DNA from: Gammaproteobacteria bacterium
GTDB taxonomy: Bacteria; Pseudomonadota; Gammaproteobacteria; Ga0077536
Direction of reading: 5' to 3'
Assembly: GCA_030639105.1 (NCBI GenBank)
Contig: DAOWDI010000102.1
Span: 1-11,503 of the forward strand
Length of the DNA: 11,503 nucleotides
Position numbers and translations under genes: made by a program. Below the pieces are notes generated by a model. It was not told where the DNA came from. It did no database searches and was given only the letters and a program-made list of their open reading frames with translations. How positions within the stretch are numbered: the first letter of the stretch is position 1; each line of letters begins with the position of its first letter. Positions 1 through 7,213 of this stretch are shown here, piece after piece.

Positions 1-1363
1 CGCCTCCAACCTGATCAAACCGGTGTTAGCCTCCGGTGACTTGAAATGCATTGGTTCGACAACCTATCAGGAATACCGCGGTATTTTCGAAAAGGATCGC
101 GCGCTATCCCGGCGTTTCCAGAAAATTGACATCAATGAACCTTCTGTCGAAGAGACGATCAAGATCCTGCAAGGTTTGAAGTCGCGTTTCGAAGAACACC
201 ATGAAGTCAAGTATACGAACCAGGCCTTGCGCTCGGCGGCCGAACTCACGCAACGCTATATCAACGACCGGCATCTGCCGGACAAAGCGATCGATATCAT
301 CGATGAGGCCGGCGCGAGGCAACGATTGTTGAGTCCATCAAAACGTAAAAAGACCATCGGCGTCGGCGACATCGAAGAAATCATTGCCAAAATTGCGCGT
401 ATTCCGCCAAAGACGGTATCAACTTCCGACCGCGACTCACTGCAAAAGCTGGAACGAAATCTCAAGATGGTTGTATTTGGACAGGACCAGGCAATAGACA
501 GTCTGGCCGCCGCCATCAAAATGTCGCGATCAGGCCTGGGCAATGTCGAGAAGCCGATCGGCTCATTCTTATTCGCGGGCCCAACAGGCGTCGGGAAAAC
601 GGAGGTCACCAGACAACTAGCGCAGGTGATGGGGATCGAATTGATCCGACTCGATATGTCCGAATATATGGAGCGCCACACGGTTTCCAGGCTCATCGGT
701 GCACCACCGGGATACATCGGTTTCGATACGGGCGGCTTGCTGACCGAAGCAATCACGAAACAGCCCCACGCCATTTTGTTGCTCGATGAAATGGAGAAGG
801 CGCACCCCGACGTCTTCAATATTCTGCTGCAGGTGATGGATCACGGGACCTTGACCGATACCAACGGCCGCAAGACGGATTTTCGCAATGTCGTTGTCGT
901 GATGACGACCAACGCGGGTGCCGACCGCATTAGCCGCTCGTCGATCGGTTTTACGATGCAGGATCACTCGAGTGATGCGATGGAAGAGATCAAGCGGATA
1001 TTCAGTCCAGAATTCAGGAACCGACTGGACGGGATTATCCAGTTCAACCCGCTCGATCCGGAAACCATCGGTCATGTCGTGGACAAATTCCTGGTCGAGT
1101 TAGAAACGCAGCTCGACACCAAGAAAGTCACGATGGATATTGATTCCGAATCCAAGGTCTGGCTTGCGGAACATGGGCATGACGCCATTATGGGTGCACG
1201 GCCAATGGCGCGGTTGATTCAAGAGAGGATCAAAAAACCGTTGGCGGAGCAGCTTTTGTTCGGTGGGCTGCAAGGCGGCGGCCACATATTCATTACCGTC
1301 CGCGACGGCGAACTCGTCGTAGAAATCGACGAAAAGGAATTGGAAGGCGCAAACACCGTCTGA
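1..1363 (+). CDS. clpA: ATP-dependent Clp protease ATP-binding subunit ClpA (3' part, 5' end outside window)
   Basis: This is the C-terminal ~453 residues of ClpA, the cytoplasmic Hsp100 unfoldase that feeds substrates into the ClpP peptidase. The reading frame is open from base 2, so the GTG at 23 is an internal Val codon and not a start. The first residues (ASNLIKPV) fall late in the first AAA+ module, followed by its sensor-1 (GSTTYQEY) and arginine-finger region (RRFQKI). The second AAA+ module is complete: Walker A GPTGVGKT near base 580, Walker B LLLDEMEK near 780, MTTNAG sensor 1 near 902, and GARPMAR sensor 2 near 1193. The ClpP-docking tripeptide is IGF (944-952), where E. coli ClpA has IGL. 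Identity to E. coli ClpA, recalled from memory, is high along the whole length, and the end matches the family's usual C-terminus, so the gene looks functional. About 300 N-terminal residues, and presumably clpS, lie upstream of the window. Confidence 0.97.
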   Translation, partial: ASNLIKPVLASGDLKCIGSTTYQEYRGIFEKDRALSRRFQKIDINEPSVEETIKILQGLKSRFEEHHEVKYTNQALRSAAELTQRYINDRHLPDKAIDIIDEAGARQRLLSPSKRKKTIGVGDIEEIIAKIARIPPKTVSTSDRDSLQKLERNLKMVVFGQDQAIDSLAAAIKMSRSGLGNVEKPIGSFLFAGPTGVGKTEVTRQLAQVMGIELIRLDMSEYMERHTVSRLIGAPPGYIGFDTGGLLTEAITKQPHAILLLDEMEKAHPDVFNILLQVMDHGTLTDTNGRKTDFRNVVVVMTTNAGADRISRSSIGFTMQDHSSDAMEEIKRIFSPEFRNRLDGIIQFNPLDPETIGHVVDKFLVELETQLDTKKVTMDIDSESKVWLAEHGHDAIMGARPMARLIQERIKKPLAEQLLFGGLQGGGHIFITVRDGELVVEIDEKELEGANTV

Positions 1364-1388
1364 GCGGTTTGTCTATCACCGCCACATC

Positions 1389-1895
1389 GTGATGACCACA
1401 CGCTGGCGGCCCGCGGGAGCGCGCCAACAGGTATCAGCCGTTCACTTGGCCGGCTTCGGCGCCGAGGTAACGGCAACAACCCATTCACAGCGGTTTCGAA
1501 ATGATTTCGAGACCAACCGGATCTGGTTGTGGGTGGTGGAACCAACGACCCAGTTCACCGACATCACTTTCGATAACGCCCCCGTGAGCAACTGGCTGGA
1601 AACGGTCAACAGCGGCGACAAATTATTTATCGAGTCGGATGACACGGTTCAACGGTCGGCCAGTCGATTTTGACTACACTACGCCGACCTTTTCGCTTGA
1701 GTGGGCGGATATTCTGAGATGGCGCGATCAATATGTTGCTCGGCAGCGGTACGGTCACCTGGAGCGACAGCATAAGTTTCACCTATGGCGCCGGACTCGC
1801 CGGCGCCTGTTCCGCTATCGGCCTCTTTCATCTTCCTCGCCTCCGGCGTCTTACTCGGGATCGATTTCGCTCACCGAACCGATCGCACTGTCTGA
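1389..1895 (+). pseudogene. Frameshifted VPLPA/PEP-CTERM-type exported protein remnant
   Basis: No single frame is open across this stretch, but protein-like sequence moves from frame to frame. The frame starting at 1389 gives NRIWLWVVEPTTQFTDI and then NAPVSNWLETVNSGDKLFIE, ending at TGA 1671. The next frame carries on from about 1650 with NGRPVDFDYTTPTFSLEWAD. A third frame from 1718 gives INMLLGSGTVTWSDSISF. The first frame returns near 1800 with PAPVPLSA, then FIFLASGVLLGIDFAHR, stopping at TGA 1893-1895. That last piece has the layout of an exosortase sorting tail: a VPLPA-like box (here VPLSA), a hydrophobic helix containing ASG, then basic residues. Such proteins are exported, cleaved by an exosortase and linked to extracellular polysaccharide. 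No signal peptide can be seen, so the 5' end is lost or also shifted. At least three indels are needed; decay is likelier than error, but assembly error remains possible. Confidence 0.6.
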
Positions 1896-1954
1896 GTTAG
1901 ACCGATGAAGTTTCTAGCCCCATCGCAAAGACGGTAGATCATATTTTCCGACAT

Positions 1955-3088
1955 CTAATCCGGATCCGTGCCGGTGCTCTCTTGCGTCAGGCCGTCTGGC
2001 ATCAAGTCGTCGAGGTTATCGAGCTGGTGGTTGAGCCGACTACCCAACTGCGATAGCTCCCGATTGACTTGCTCGACGAGTTGGAGTTTTTCCCTTATCT
2101 GCCGTCGCGCGGCATAGATCGCAGCCTTCTGATGCGCCAGCTTGTTCGCGAAAACACGCAGGTTGTTATAGCGGTCTCGGAGCCGGCGCTCTTTGTCGAC
2201 GTAGGTGTCGTGATACCGTTCGCGCAAAGCCGACAGTTTCGTACGAATTTGCTGCTCAGCGAGTTTTTGCAGGCGCTGGGCATGCGTCTGCAAATGCGTC
2301 TCGTAGCGAACTCGTTCGTCAGCCTTGACCTTTTCTACATAGCGCCGAAACCGCAACTCCAGGTCACGCATAAAGCGGCCGAGTTCGTCATCTACTTGCG
2401 GTGCGTAGCTGCGCTCGAGCGCTTCTGGGGTCGGCTCCCCACCGACAAGTTCGAGATCCGCAAGCAGGCTGTCCACCGACTGGGATAACTCGCTCACAGC
2501 CGCTGTGGATCCCTCATCCTCCAGAACCTGCGGGTCCACGTTGGGGCGGTCAAGCGTATCGTGCTCCGCGGTGATCTGCTCGACCAGATTGGCCAGCTGC
2601 TGCCCTGAATATGTTTCGGTATAAGCCGAGGTTGGCAACGGCGCCTCACCTTGTACCTCGACGGTGACCGGCAACACCGCATAAGGGACACGAAATACTT
2701 CTGTGTCGGACGCCGCCGTGATGGTATTTGCTTTGACGCCGGCGACATCGAGTGGTTGTAACGCCACATCCTCGTCCGCTGATACCGTCTTTGCATCATC
2801 GCCGGATCCAGCTACAACCGCGCCGGACAAGAGGTAATGCACGTAGAAGTCCTTGTCCCCGACGAACTGGAGGGTTTCACCCGCGCCAATGTTGAGGATG
2901 CGGCCGGTTTCCAGCAAGCGACGCTGCTGCGTCGCCGAGAATTGCCTGAACGGTTCGCGTTCGAGGACCCGATCATTACCGAGCCGCGATCCCGATGCCG
3001 CCGCTGCTTGTAGCGAACCTGGCTCGCCGTTCGATCCCTGTTCGCGTTGTTCACGCGCCTTCTCTAACGCCTCTTTTATACGTTCCAT
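1955..3088 (-). CDS. Cyclic-nucleotide-binding-like (Crp-type beta-roll) protein with C-terminal coiled coil
   Basis: This 377-residue protein of unknown function has no signal peptide or membrane segment and is probably cytoplasmic. A charged helix (MERIKEALEKAREQRE) opens it. Residues ~44-140 look like a cyclic-nucleotide-binding/Crp beta-roll: LSxxQ-like SATQQRRLLETG, then GAGETLQFVGDKD, YLLSGAVV, and ITAASDTEVFRVPYAVL. The phosphate-binding cassette residues of true cAMP sensors (GELA, RxA) are not evident, so ligand binding is doubtful. An acidic linker follows, then about 120 residues rich in Arg, Glu, Gln and Leu predicted as a long coiled coil, and an acidic tail. ATG 3088 is chosen because AGGTGG (3099-3104) lies 8 bases before it; two in-frame GTG codons at 3097 and 3100 would overlap that site. 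The gene is convergent with the decayed sorting-signal gene and downstream of mlaC and the MITE. It could be a scaffold for envelope or cell-division machinery, but that is a guess. Confidence 0.8.
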   Translation of the reverse strand: MERIKEALEKAREQREQGSNGEPGSLQAAAASGSRLGNDRVLEREPFRQFSATQQRRLLETGRILNIGAGETLQFVGDKDFYVHYLLSGAVVAGSGDDAKTVSADEDVALQPLDVAGVKANTITAASDTEVFRVPYAVLPVTVEVQGEAPLPTSAYTETYSGQQLANLVEQITAEHDTLDRPNVDPQVLEDEGSTAAVSELSQSVDSLLADLELVGGEPTPEALERSYAPQVDDELGRFMRDLELRFRRYVEKVKADERVRYETHLQTHAQRLQKLAEQQIRTKLSALRERYHDTYVDKERRLRDRYNNLRVFANKLAHQKAAIYAARRQIREKLQLVEQVNRELSQLGSRLNHQLDNLDDLMPDGLTQESTGTDPD

Positions 3089-3098
3089 CTTGGTCACC

Positions 3099-3120
3099 AC
3101 CTGGAGCGTACCATGGTACG
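3099..3120 (-). promoter_or_regulatory. Ribosome binding site and 14-bp perfect palindrome upstream of the CNB/coiled-coil gene
   Basis: On the minus strand AGGTGG (3104-3099) sits 8 bases before ATG 3088 and decides the start. Immediately upstream, 3107-3120 reads CGTACCATGGTACG, a perfect two-fold palindrome with no spacer. Its position just upstream of the Shine-Dalgarno sequence would suit an operator or a small leader hairpin. No matching promoter hexamers are obvious. Confidence 0.35.
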
Positions 3121-3234
3121 GTAGTTACTCCATGAACATTAGACGGTTTTACCGCCCCGATATTAGCGGTACCAGGGCAATCCATCCGCCGTAAACATCG
3201 CCTCGGCCCTCGGCAACAGCGGCGCGCGATTGGG

Positions 3235-3250
3235 ACGGGAAGGATCCCGT
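3235..3250. repeat. Short inverted repeat (ACGGGA / TCCCGT)
   Basis: A 6-bp perfect stem with a 4-base loop lies in the 165-bp spacer between the palindrome and the MITE. It is not followed by a T-run on either strand, so it is not a convincing intrinsic terminator. Nothing else gene-like is visible in the spacer. Confidence 0.3.
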
Positions 3251-3265
3251 ACTCCCCGGCGCCCT

Positions 3266-3432
3266 CTAGGAGGCTGTCCGAGAATAGGGCTTGTCACGAG
3301 GGGAAGCTGGTTTGAGTCAGATTTCTTCATTGTTTAAGGCGAATATTGGGTATATTTAACGAAAAAAATGAAGAAATCTGGCCAAATCCAGCTTTTCCGC
3401 AGTAGGTTTTCTATTCTCGGACAGCCTCCTAG
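3266..3432. mobile_element. 159-bp foldback MITE flanked by CTAG
   Basis: A perfect 22-bp inverted repeat (3266-3287 and 3411-3432) bounds this region. Its outermost four bases on each side are CTAG, so the likeliest reading is a 159-bp element (3270-3428) with 18-bp perfect ends (GAGGCTGTCCGAGAATAG) and a CTAG target duplication. Because CTAG is itself palindromic, it cannot be separated from the repeat by inspection. The arms pair almost to the centre without indels: AGCTGG (3305-3310) pairs with 3388-3393, and CAGATTTCTTCATT (3318-3331) with 3367-3380. The middle is AT-rich and unlike its surroundings. It encodes no protein. This is a non-autonomous miniature inverted-repeat element, presumably mobilised in trans by a DDE transposase encoded elsewhere; the family cannot be fixed here. 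It ends 3 bp from the mlaC stop codon, so as RNA it would form a long hairpin at the 3' end of that transcript. Confidence 0.85.
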
Positions 3433-3435
3433 GGC

Positions 3436-4083
3436 CTACCCGGCGGGTGACGATGCGCCGAAGCGCGGCGCATCGGCTTTCGTCAACGGACTCTTGGCGT
3501 TGATCTGTCTGATCACGCCGTCAAGTCCATAGTTCTTCAAATCGTATTCGATTGTGATGTGGTAGGTCTTGACCAGACTGATGCCCAGGATCGAGACATC
3601 ATAGACTTTCCAACCGTCAGCGGATCGATACAGGCGGTAATCGACACTCACGGGTGGGACTCCGCTGCGGGACACCTCAGTGCGCACGACAGCCCGTTGA
3701 TCGTTTTCGCCCTTGAAGATCGTCGGTGAATAGGCGACTTCGGCCTCGTGATAATCACTGATATGCAAGGCGATTACGCGCAGCAGCAGCCGGCGTAGAC
3801 CGTCGACAAAGGCATCGCGCTGCTGGACGCTCGCTTCTTTCCAGTGCCTGCCCAACACAAGACGACTGGTAAGCCGGATATCAACGTGCGGTGACAGGAT
3901 GCCTTCGACCAGCTTCATTGCATATTCGGGATCGCTCTCAATTAAGGCTTGATCCCGGATCACCTGTTCGCGCAGCGTCTCGATCGTCGTATCGACCAGA
4001 TCGCGGGGATCGGATACCTCGGACGCCTGCGCCAGCACGATCACCAGGAGCGGTCCAAACACCGCCAAGCAGTATTTCACCAC
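3436..4083 (-). CDS. MlaC/Ttg2D-family periplasmic phospholipid-binding protein
   Basis: Members of this family (Tol_Tol_Ttg2, PF05494) carry phospholipids across the periplasm between the outer-membrane MlaA complex and the inner-membrane MlaFEDB transporter. The 215 residues match the family length (E. coli MlaC is about 211). A signal peptide is clear: MVKYCLAVFGPLLVIVLAQA, with cleavage likely after AQA. The mature part shows the expected order: an N-terminal helical region (DLVDTTIETLREQVI), LSPHVDIRLTSRLVLGRHW, QQRDAFVDGLRRLLLRV, a strand-rich middle with VSVDYRLYRSADGWKVYDV, and a last helix ending YGLDGVIRQIN. The start is GTG with only a weak ribosome binding site. Unlike E. coli, no mlaF, mlaE, mlaD or mlaB lies beside it, so it is a stand-alone copy, and family relatives such as HpnM cannot be excluded. 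The MITE lies 3 bp past the stop. Confidence 0.88.
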   Translation of the reverse strand: MVKYCLAVFGPLLVIVLAQASEVSDPRDLVDTTIETLREQVIRDQALIESDPEYAMKLVEGILSPHVDIRLTSRLVLGRHWKEASVQQRDAFVDGLRRLLLRVIALHISDYHEAEVAYSPTIFKGENDQRAVVRTEVSRSGVPPVSVDYRLYRSADGWKVYDVSILGISLVKTYHITIEYDLKNYGLDGVIRQINAKSPLTKADAPRFGASSPAG

Positions 4084-4396
4084 CGCACCATACCCCGTAC
4101 TGCACGCATCGAAGCAACAAACGAACGTTGCGACACTTTAGCAATTAACCTCAGAGCCTTCACTGAATTGTTCCATACAGCAGTAGGCTCATCATGCCAT
4201 GATCCTGTCGTCCGTGACTTCAAACGCACCACCCACGGATGGCTCGAATGCATTGACGACCTGTTCAGATGACATCAGACTTCCCCATGTGGTGCGCTCG
4301 ATGGGCCAATTCTACCCCTCGGGGGTATACGCCGGGTTAAGCTTCGGTTAATCGCGGCACCGACAGTCCGAACCCGACAGATCCGGAGACGCGACG
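4084..4396. other. Divergent intergenic region between mlaC-like gene and DUF2797 gene
   Basis: This 313-bp spacer must hold the promoters of both flanking genes, but no hexamer pair is convincing enough to mark. Three small structures are visible. ATCAT-GCC-ATGAT lies near 4192-4204. TACCCC-TCG-GGGGTA at 4313-4327 is a tight GC-rich hairpin. GGTTAA occurs twice between 4333 and 4352. GGAG at 4385-4388 sits 8 bases before ATG 4397 and is the ribosome binding site of the next gene. No coding sequence was found. Confidence 0.5.
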
Positions 4397-5209
4397 ATGC
4401 AAGGCACGCTCAGCAAGATGATAGCCCGTCTCGGCGATGTGGTCGAATACGCACTCCCGCTCGGGGATGAGCGTCTGCCCCTTAACCCATTGATAGGCAA
4501 GGCGCTATCGCTCAATTTTACCGGGCGGATTTTATGCAACTCGTGTGGACGCAGGACCAAGCGGAGCTTCGCGCAGGGACATTGTTATCCCTGCATGAAA
4601 AGGCTCGCGGCCTGCGATATATGCATCATGAAACCCGAGACCTGCCACCTCCATCTCGGCACCTGTCGCGAACCACAATGGGGCAAGCGTCATTGTATGA
4701 TTGGCCATGTCGTCTACCTGGCCAATACCTCGGGGCTCAAAGTCGGCATCACCCGTGAAAGCCAGATCCCAACACGCTGGATGGATCAGGGCGCGACGCA
4801 GGCGCTGCCAATTTTTCGGGTTAAGACACGACGTATTTCGGGTCTGATGGAGGTCGCCCTGGCCGAAACCATCGCGGACAAAACGGACTGGCGTGCGCTG
4901 TTGAAGGGCAACAACGAGGCTATCGACCTGGTAGAACGGGGTGCACAAGCCGTGGCCGGCGTAAGCGATTCGGTTGCGGCACTTCGGCGGCAGTTCGGCA
5001 ATGACGCCATCGCGAGCGCCGAGGCGGATGTACTCGAGATCCGTTATCCGGTGACCGTATATCCACAAAAAATCACCGCATTCAATTTCGATAAGAATCC
5101 AACCGTCGAGGGCACGCTGATAGGCATCAAGGGGCAATACCTGATCTTCGATACCGGCGTCATCAACATCCGCAAATTCACGGCTTACGAAATAGAGGCT
5201 CGCATTTAG
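4397..5209 (+). CDS. DUF2797 family protein, Cys-rich with GIY-YIG-like segment
   Basis: This 270-residue protein matches what I know of the DUF2797 family (PF10977) throughout, starting with its typical MQGTLSKM opening and YALPLGD. Residues 47-100 hold many putative metal ligands: C47xxC50, C63xxC66, C73xxC76, C83, H84, H86, C90 and C100. Next comes HVVYLANTSGLKVGITR (104-120) and then IPTRWMDQGA, an arrangement resembling the VYL...KxGxT core of GIY-YIG/T5orf172 nucleases. It could therefore be a zinc-binding, GIY-YIG-related nuclease or nucleic-acid-binding protein, but its biochemical role is not established to my knowledge. There is no signal peptide, and the Cys pairs suggest a reducing, cytoplasmic setting. 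The start is fixed by GGAG 8 bases upstream. It is a single transcription unit, divergent from mlaC and convergent with the DMT transporter. Confidence 0.9.
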   Translation: MQGTLSKMIARLGDVVEYALPLGDERLPLNPLIGKALSLNFTGRILCNSCGRRTKRSFAQGHCYPCMKRLAACDICIMKPETCHLHLGTCREPQWGKRHCMIGHVVYLANTSGLKVGITRESQIPTRWMDQGATQALPIFRVKTRRISGLMEVALAETIADKTDWRALLKGNNEAIDLVERGAQAVAGVSDSVAALRRQFGNDAIASAEADVLEIRYPVTVYPQKITAFNFDKNPTVEGTLIGIKGQYLIFDTGVINIRKFTAYEIEARI

Positions 5210-5298
5210 CCAACGCCAGTTCTTGTACTGAACGACACTCAGGATTTTATCGTCCCGCCAAGTGCCCGGCGGGGCAGCACGGCGTCGCGATAGTGGTC

Positions 5299-6213
5299 TT
5301 AAGTGTCATCATTATTCTTGACGACCAGGGTGATCCCCGTACACACGAGCAAGCCACCGACAAGGTGATAGACCTGCAATGACTCGCGGAGAAATAGGAC
5401 CGCTAGCGCGGTGCCGAACAGCGGCAGCAGACAGGTGAAGACCGTAGCCCGATTCGGCCCTACCCTACCAACGCTCACGTTCCACATGGTCGTCGCAAGC
5501 AGCGTCGGTATGAGGGCCATGAAGATTATTGCCGCTACGACCCGGCTATCCAATACCATGGCCGCGAGCCACAGAGATTCCGCTGCGTAGGCCGGCAGCA
5601 GCACCACCACAACGCTGAGGCAAGTGACGTACATCATCATCAGCGGCCCCACCCGAGAGATCCAGCGATGCAGGTTTACGGCGTAGAGCGCATAGAAAGT
5701 TACCGACAGCAGCGTCACCGCATCGCCTGGATTGAATGACAGGCTACTGAGCACCGCGAAATTGAGACGCGCGATCATGGCGACGATGCCGCCCGTCGCC
5801 GCGGCGATACCCACGAACTGCCATCGCGTCAACCGCTCTCGCAGTAGAATCCAGGCGATCACTACGGTGACGATGGGTTGGGTTGCACTCACCAGCACCA
5901 CGTTCGTCGCGGTCGTATGTCGTACCGCGATAATCATCGCGGTGCTACCTACCGCCATGAAAAGACCCAAGGCAAAGATCGAGGCGATGCGCTCACGCAG
6001 ATATGCGGCGTGCCGCCGCAACTGCACGCCGGCGAAAGGTGTCATAATCACCAAGGCCGTAACCCAGCGCCAGAACGAAAATCCGATCGGTTGCACCAAT
6101 TCGTGGACGCTGCGTGCGACTACCACCCCGCTCGCCCACAGGAGCATGACTATCACCAGCCAGATGTAGGCTACACCAGGCGTGGGTTCACGCAGAAGCC
6201 GCTGCAAAGCCAC
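5299..6213 (-). CDS. EamA/DMT-superfamily membrane transporter
   Basis: This is a ~304-residue inner-membrane protein of the drug/metabolite transporter superfamily, with about ten hydrophobic segments arranged as two EamA repeats. Repeat one runs from YIWLVIVMLLWASG, through WRWVTALVIMTPF, to QPIVTVVIAWILLRERL, the typical end of an EamA unit. Repeat two ends with LLPLFGTALAVLFLRESL and a last helix GGLLVCTGITLVV. The substrate cannot be read from sequence; relatives export amino acids, sugars or other metabolites. GTG 6213 is preferred: it lies 13 bases after the stop of the prenyltransferase gene and gives a usual family length. An upstream ATG at 6285 would add 24 non-hydrophobic residues, unlike the family, and overlap the preceding gene by 59 bases. 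The close spacing suggests transcription with the prenyltransferase. Confidence 0.88.
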   Translation of the reverse strand: MALQRLLREPTPGVAYIWLVIVMLLWASGVVVARSVHELVQPIGFSFWRWVTALVIMTPFAGVQLRRHAAYLRERIASIFALGLFMAVGSTAMIIAVRHTTATNVVLVSATQPIVTVVIAWILLRERLTRWQFVGIAAATGGIVAMIARLNFAVLSSLSFNPGDAVTLLSVTFYALYAVNLHRWISRVGPLMMMYVTCLSVVVVLLPAYAAESLWLAAMVLDSRVVAAIIFMALIPTLLATTMWNVSVGRVGPNRATVFTCLLPLFGTALAVLFLRESLQVYHLVGGLLVCTGITLVVKNNDDT

Positions 6214-6226
6214 AAAATGAACCGGC

Positions 6227-7165
6227 TTACCCGATGGCCAATACGGCCGCCAGGACGAGTGGAACGAGCACCGCGGCGACAGCATTCATCGCGAGGTAGG
6301 GCACCAGCTTCTCGGTGTTCCCAGCATATATCGAGGCCCCAACGCAAGCGACCACACCGGCACTCAACGGTATCAGAGCGACGCTGCTCAGCGGCGGTAG
6401 ATAAGCGCTGGCCAAGCCGCCTACGATAACGGTAGCGGCGGCGGCGACGAATATTCCGTAGACAACAGCGCTCAGCCGAAACCCGTAGACAATCGGAAAA
6501 TGTCGACGCCCGACGCTGCTGTCAGCTTCGCGGTCGGGAAACTGATTCAGCAGCAACAGGTTGCTCACGAGGAACAATGGTAGGAGTGAGACGAAAACGG
6601 GTAGCAGTGCGAATGCGCCGGTCACGACCCGATATGTGCCAATAATCACGAGCGGCCCCATGCCGATCCCGGGTGCAAGCAGGCAGGCGACCGGATGCCG
6701 ATTAATCCAGGTCGAATAGGTCATGATGATCACGATGCCGGCGATACCGATCGGCACGATCTCCGGCCCACTGCGATCAATCAGCCAGCAGCCTGTCGTC
6801 ACCGCGACAACGAGTGCCGTTATTCCGGCTCGAAGCACCATGGGTGCGGCGGCCGGATTTGCGATCAACGCGCCGCTACCGCCGCTGAACGGCGTTCTGT
6901 GAGTGCGCGCATCCAGGCCACTGCGCCAATCGATATATTCGTTGAGCAAATTGACACTCATATGCGCTGCAACCGCACCGATCAGCGCGAGCACCAGGTT
7001 GAGCATGTCGATCACCACATGGTTGTGTAAAGCGGCGGCCACGCCGAGAAACACGCAAACCGGCGTCAATACGAGGAACGGAACACGCATGGCACGAAGC
7101 AGCGTCACCGCAAACCCTTGTAGCATAATACCCCGTTCGCGCTCACTACGGTCCAACAAGGCCAT
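6227..7165 (-). CDS. UbiA-superfamily prenyltransferase, MenA-like
   Basis: This 312-residue polytopic inner-membrane enzyme has both Asp-rich motifs of the UbiA superfamily. The first is NEYIDWRSGLD (residues 75-85), which fits NxxxDxxxGxD as in MenA. The second is NQFPDREADSSVGRR (207-221), which fits NxxxDxxxDxxxGxR, also MenA-like. HRTPFSGGSGALI follows the first motif, as in that branch. MenA attaches a polyprenyl chain to 1,4-dihydroxy-2-naphthoate in menaquinone synthesis, but no other menaquinone gene is in the window, so the aromatic acceptor is uncertain and no symbol is given. About eight or nine hydrophobic segments can be counted. ATG 7165 is used; ATG 7126, preceded at a suitable distance by GGGG, is a good alternative giving 299 residues and starting nearer the first membrane helix. 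An IS-end-like sequence begins 8 bases upstream of ATG 7165, so the longer start may be a product of rearrangement. Confidence 0.88.
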   Translation of the reverse strand: MALLDRSERERGIMLQGFAVTLLRAMRVPFLVLTPVCVFLGVAAALHNHVVIDMLNLVLALIGAVAAHMSVNLLNEYIDWRSGLDARTHRTPFSGGSGALIANPAAAPMVLRAGITALVVAVTTGCWLIDRSGPEIVPIGIAGIVIIMTYSTWINRHPVACLLAPGIGMGPLVIIGTYRVVTGAFALLPVFVSLLPLFLVSNLLLLNQFPDREADSSVGRRHFPIVYGFRLSAVVYGIFVAAAATVIVGGLASAYLPPLSSVALIPLSAGVVACVGASIYAGNTEKLVPYLAMNAVAAVLVPLVLAAVLAIG

Positions 7166-7173
7166 CGTATTCC

Positions 7174-7193
7174 AGGAGCCTGTCGGACTTAGG
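7174..7193. repeat. Solitary IS/MITE-end-like sequence
   Basis: AGGAGCCTGTCGGACTTAGG resembles the MITE terminus at 3269-3288 (GGAGGCTGTCCGAGAATAGG): both share GAG-CTGTC-GA with changes mainly at C/G positions. No partner copy in inverted orientation was found nearby, so it could be the remaining end of a deleted element, or chance. It marks one edge of the otherwise unexplained spacer between the DUF364 and prenyltransferase genes. Confidence 0.3.
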
Positions 7194-7213
7194 TAAGTTC
7201 TGTCTGGTGAGGC

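Noticed and set aside
1364..1382. GCGGT...ACCGC repeat immediately after the clpA stop as terminator
   Set aside because: Only a 5-bp stem with a 9-base loop and no T-run.
2069..2488. 139-codon plus-strand ORF opposite the coiled-coil region
   Set aside because: It is antisense to a gene with a clear family-like domain and ribosome binding site, and its own sequence shows no domain.
5254..5273. CCCGCC...GGCGGG hairpin between the convergent DUF2797 and DMT genes as terminator
   Set aside because: The stem is short and neither strand has a following T-run, so an intrinsic terminator is not supported.
6214..6285. ATG 6285 as start of the DMT transporter
   Set aside because: The added 24 residues are polar, unlike the family N-terminus, and overlap the prenyltransferase coding end by 59 bases; GTG 6213 fits better.
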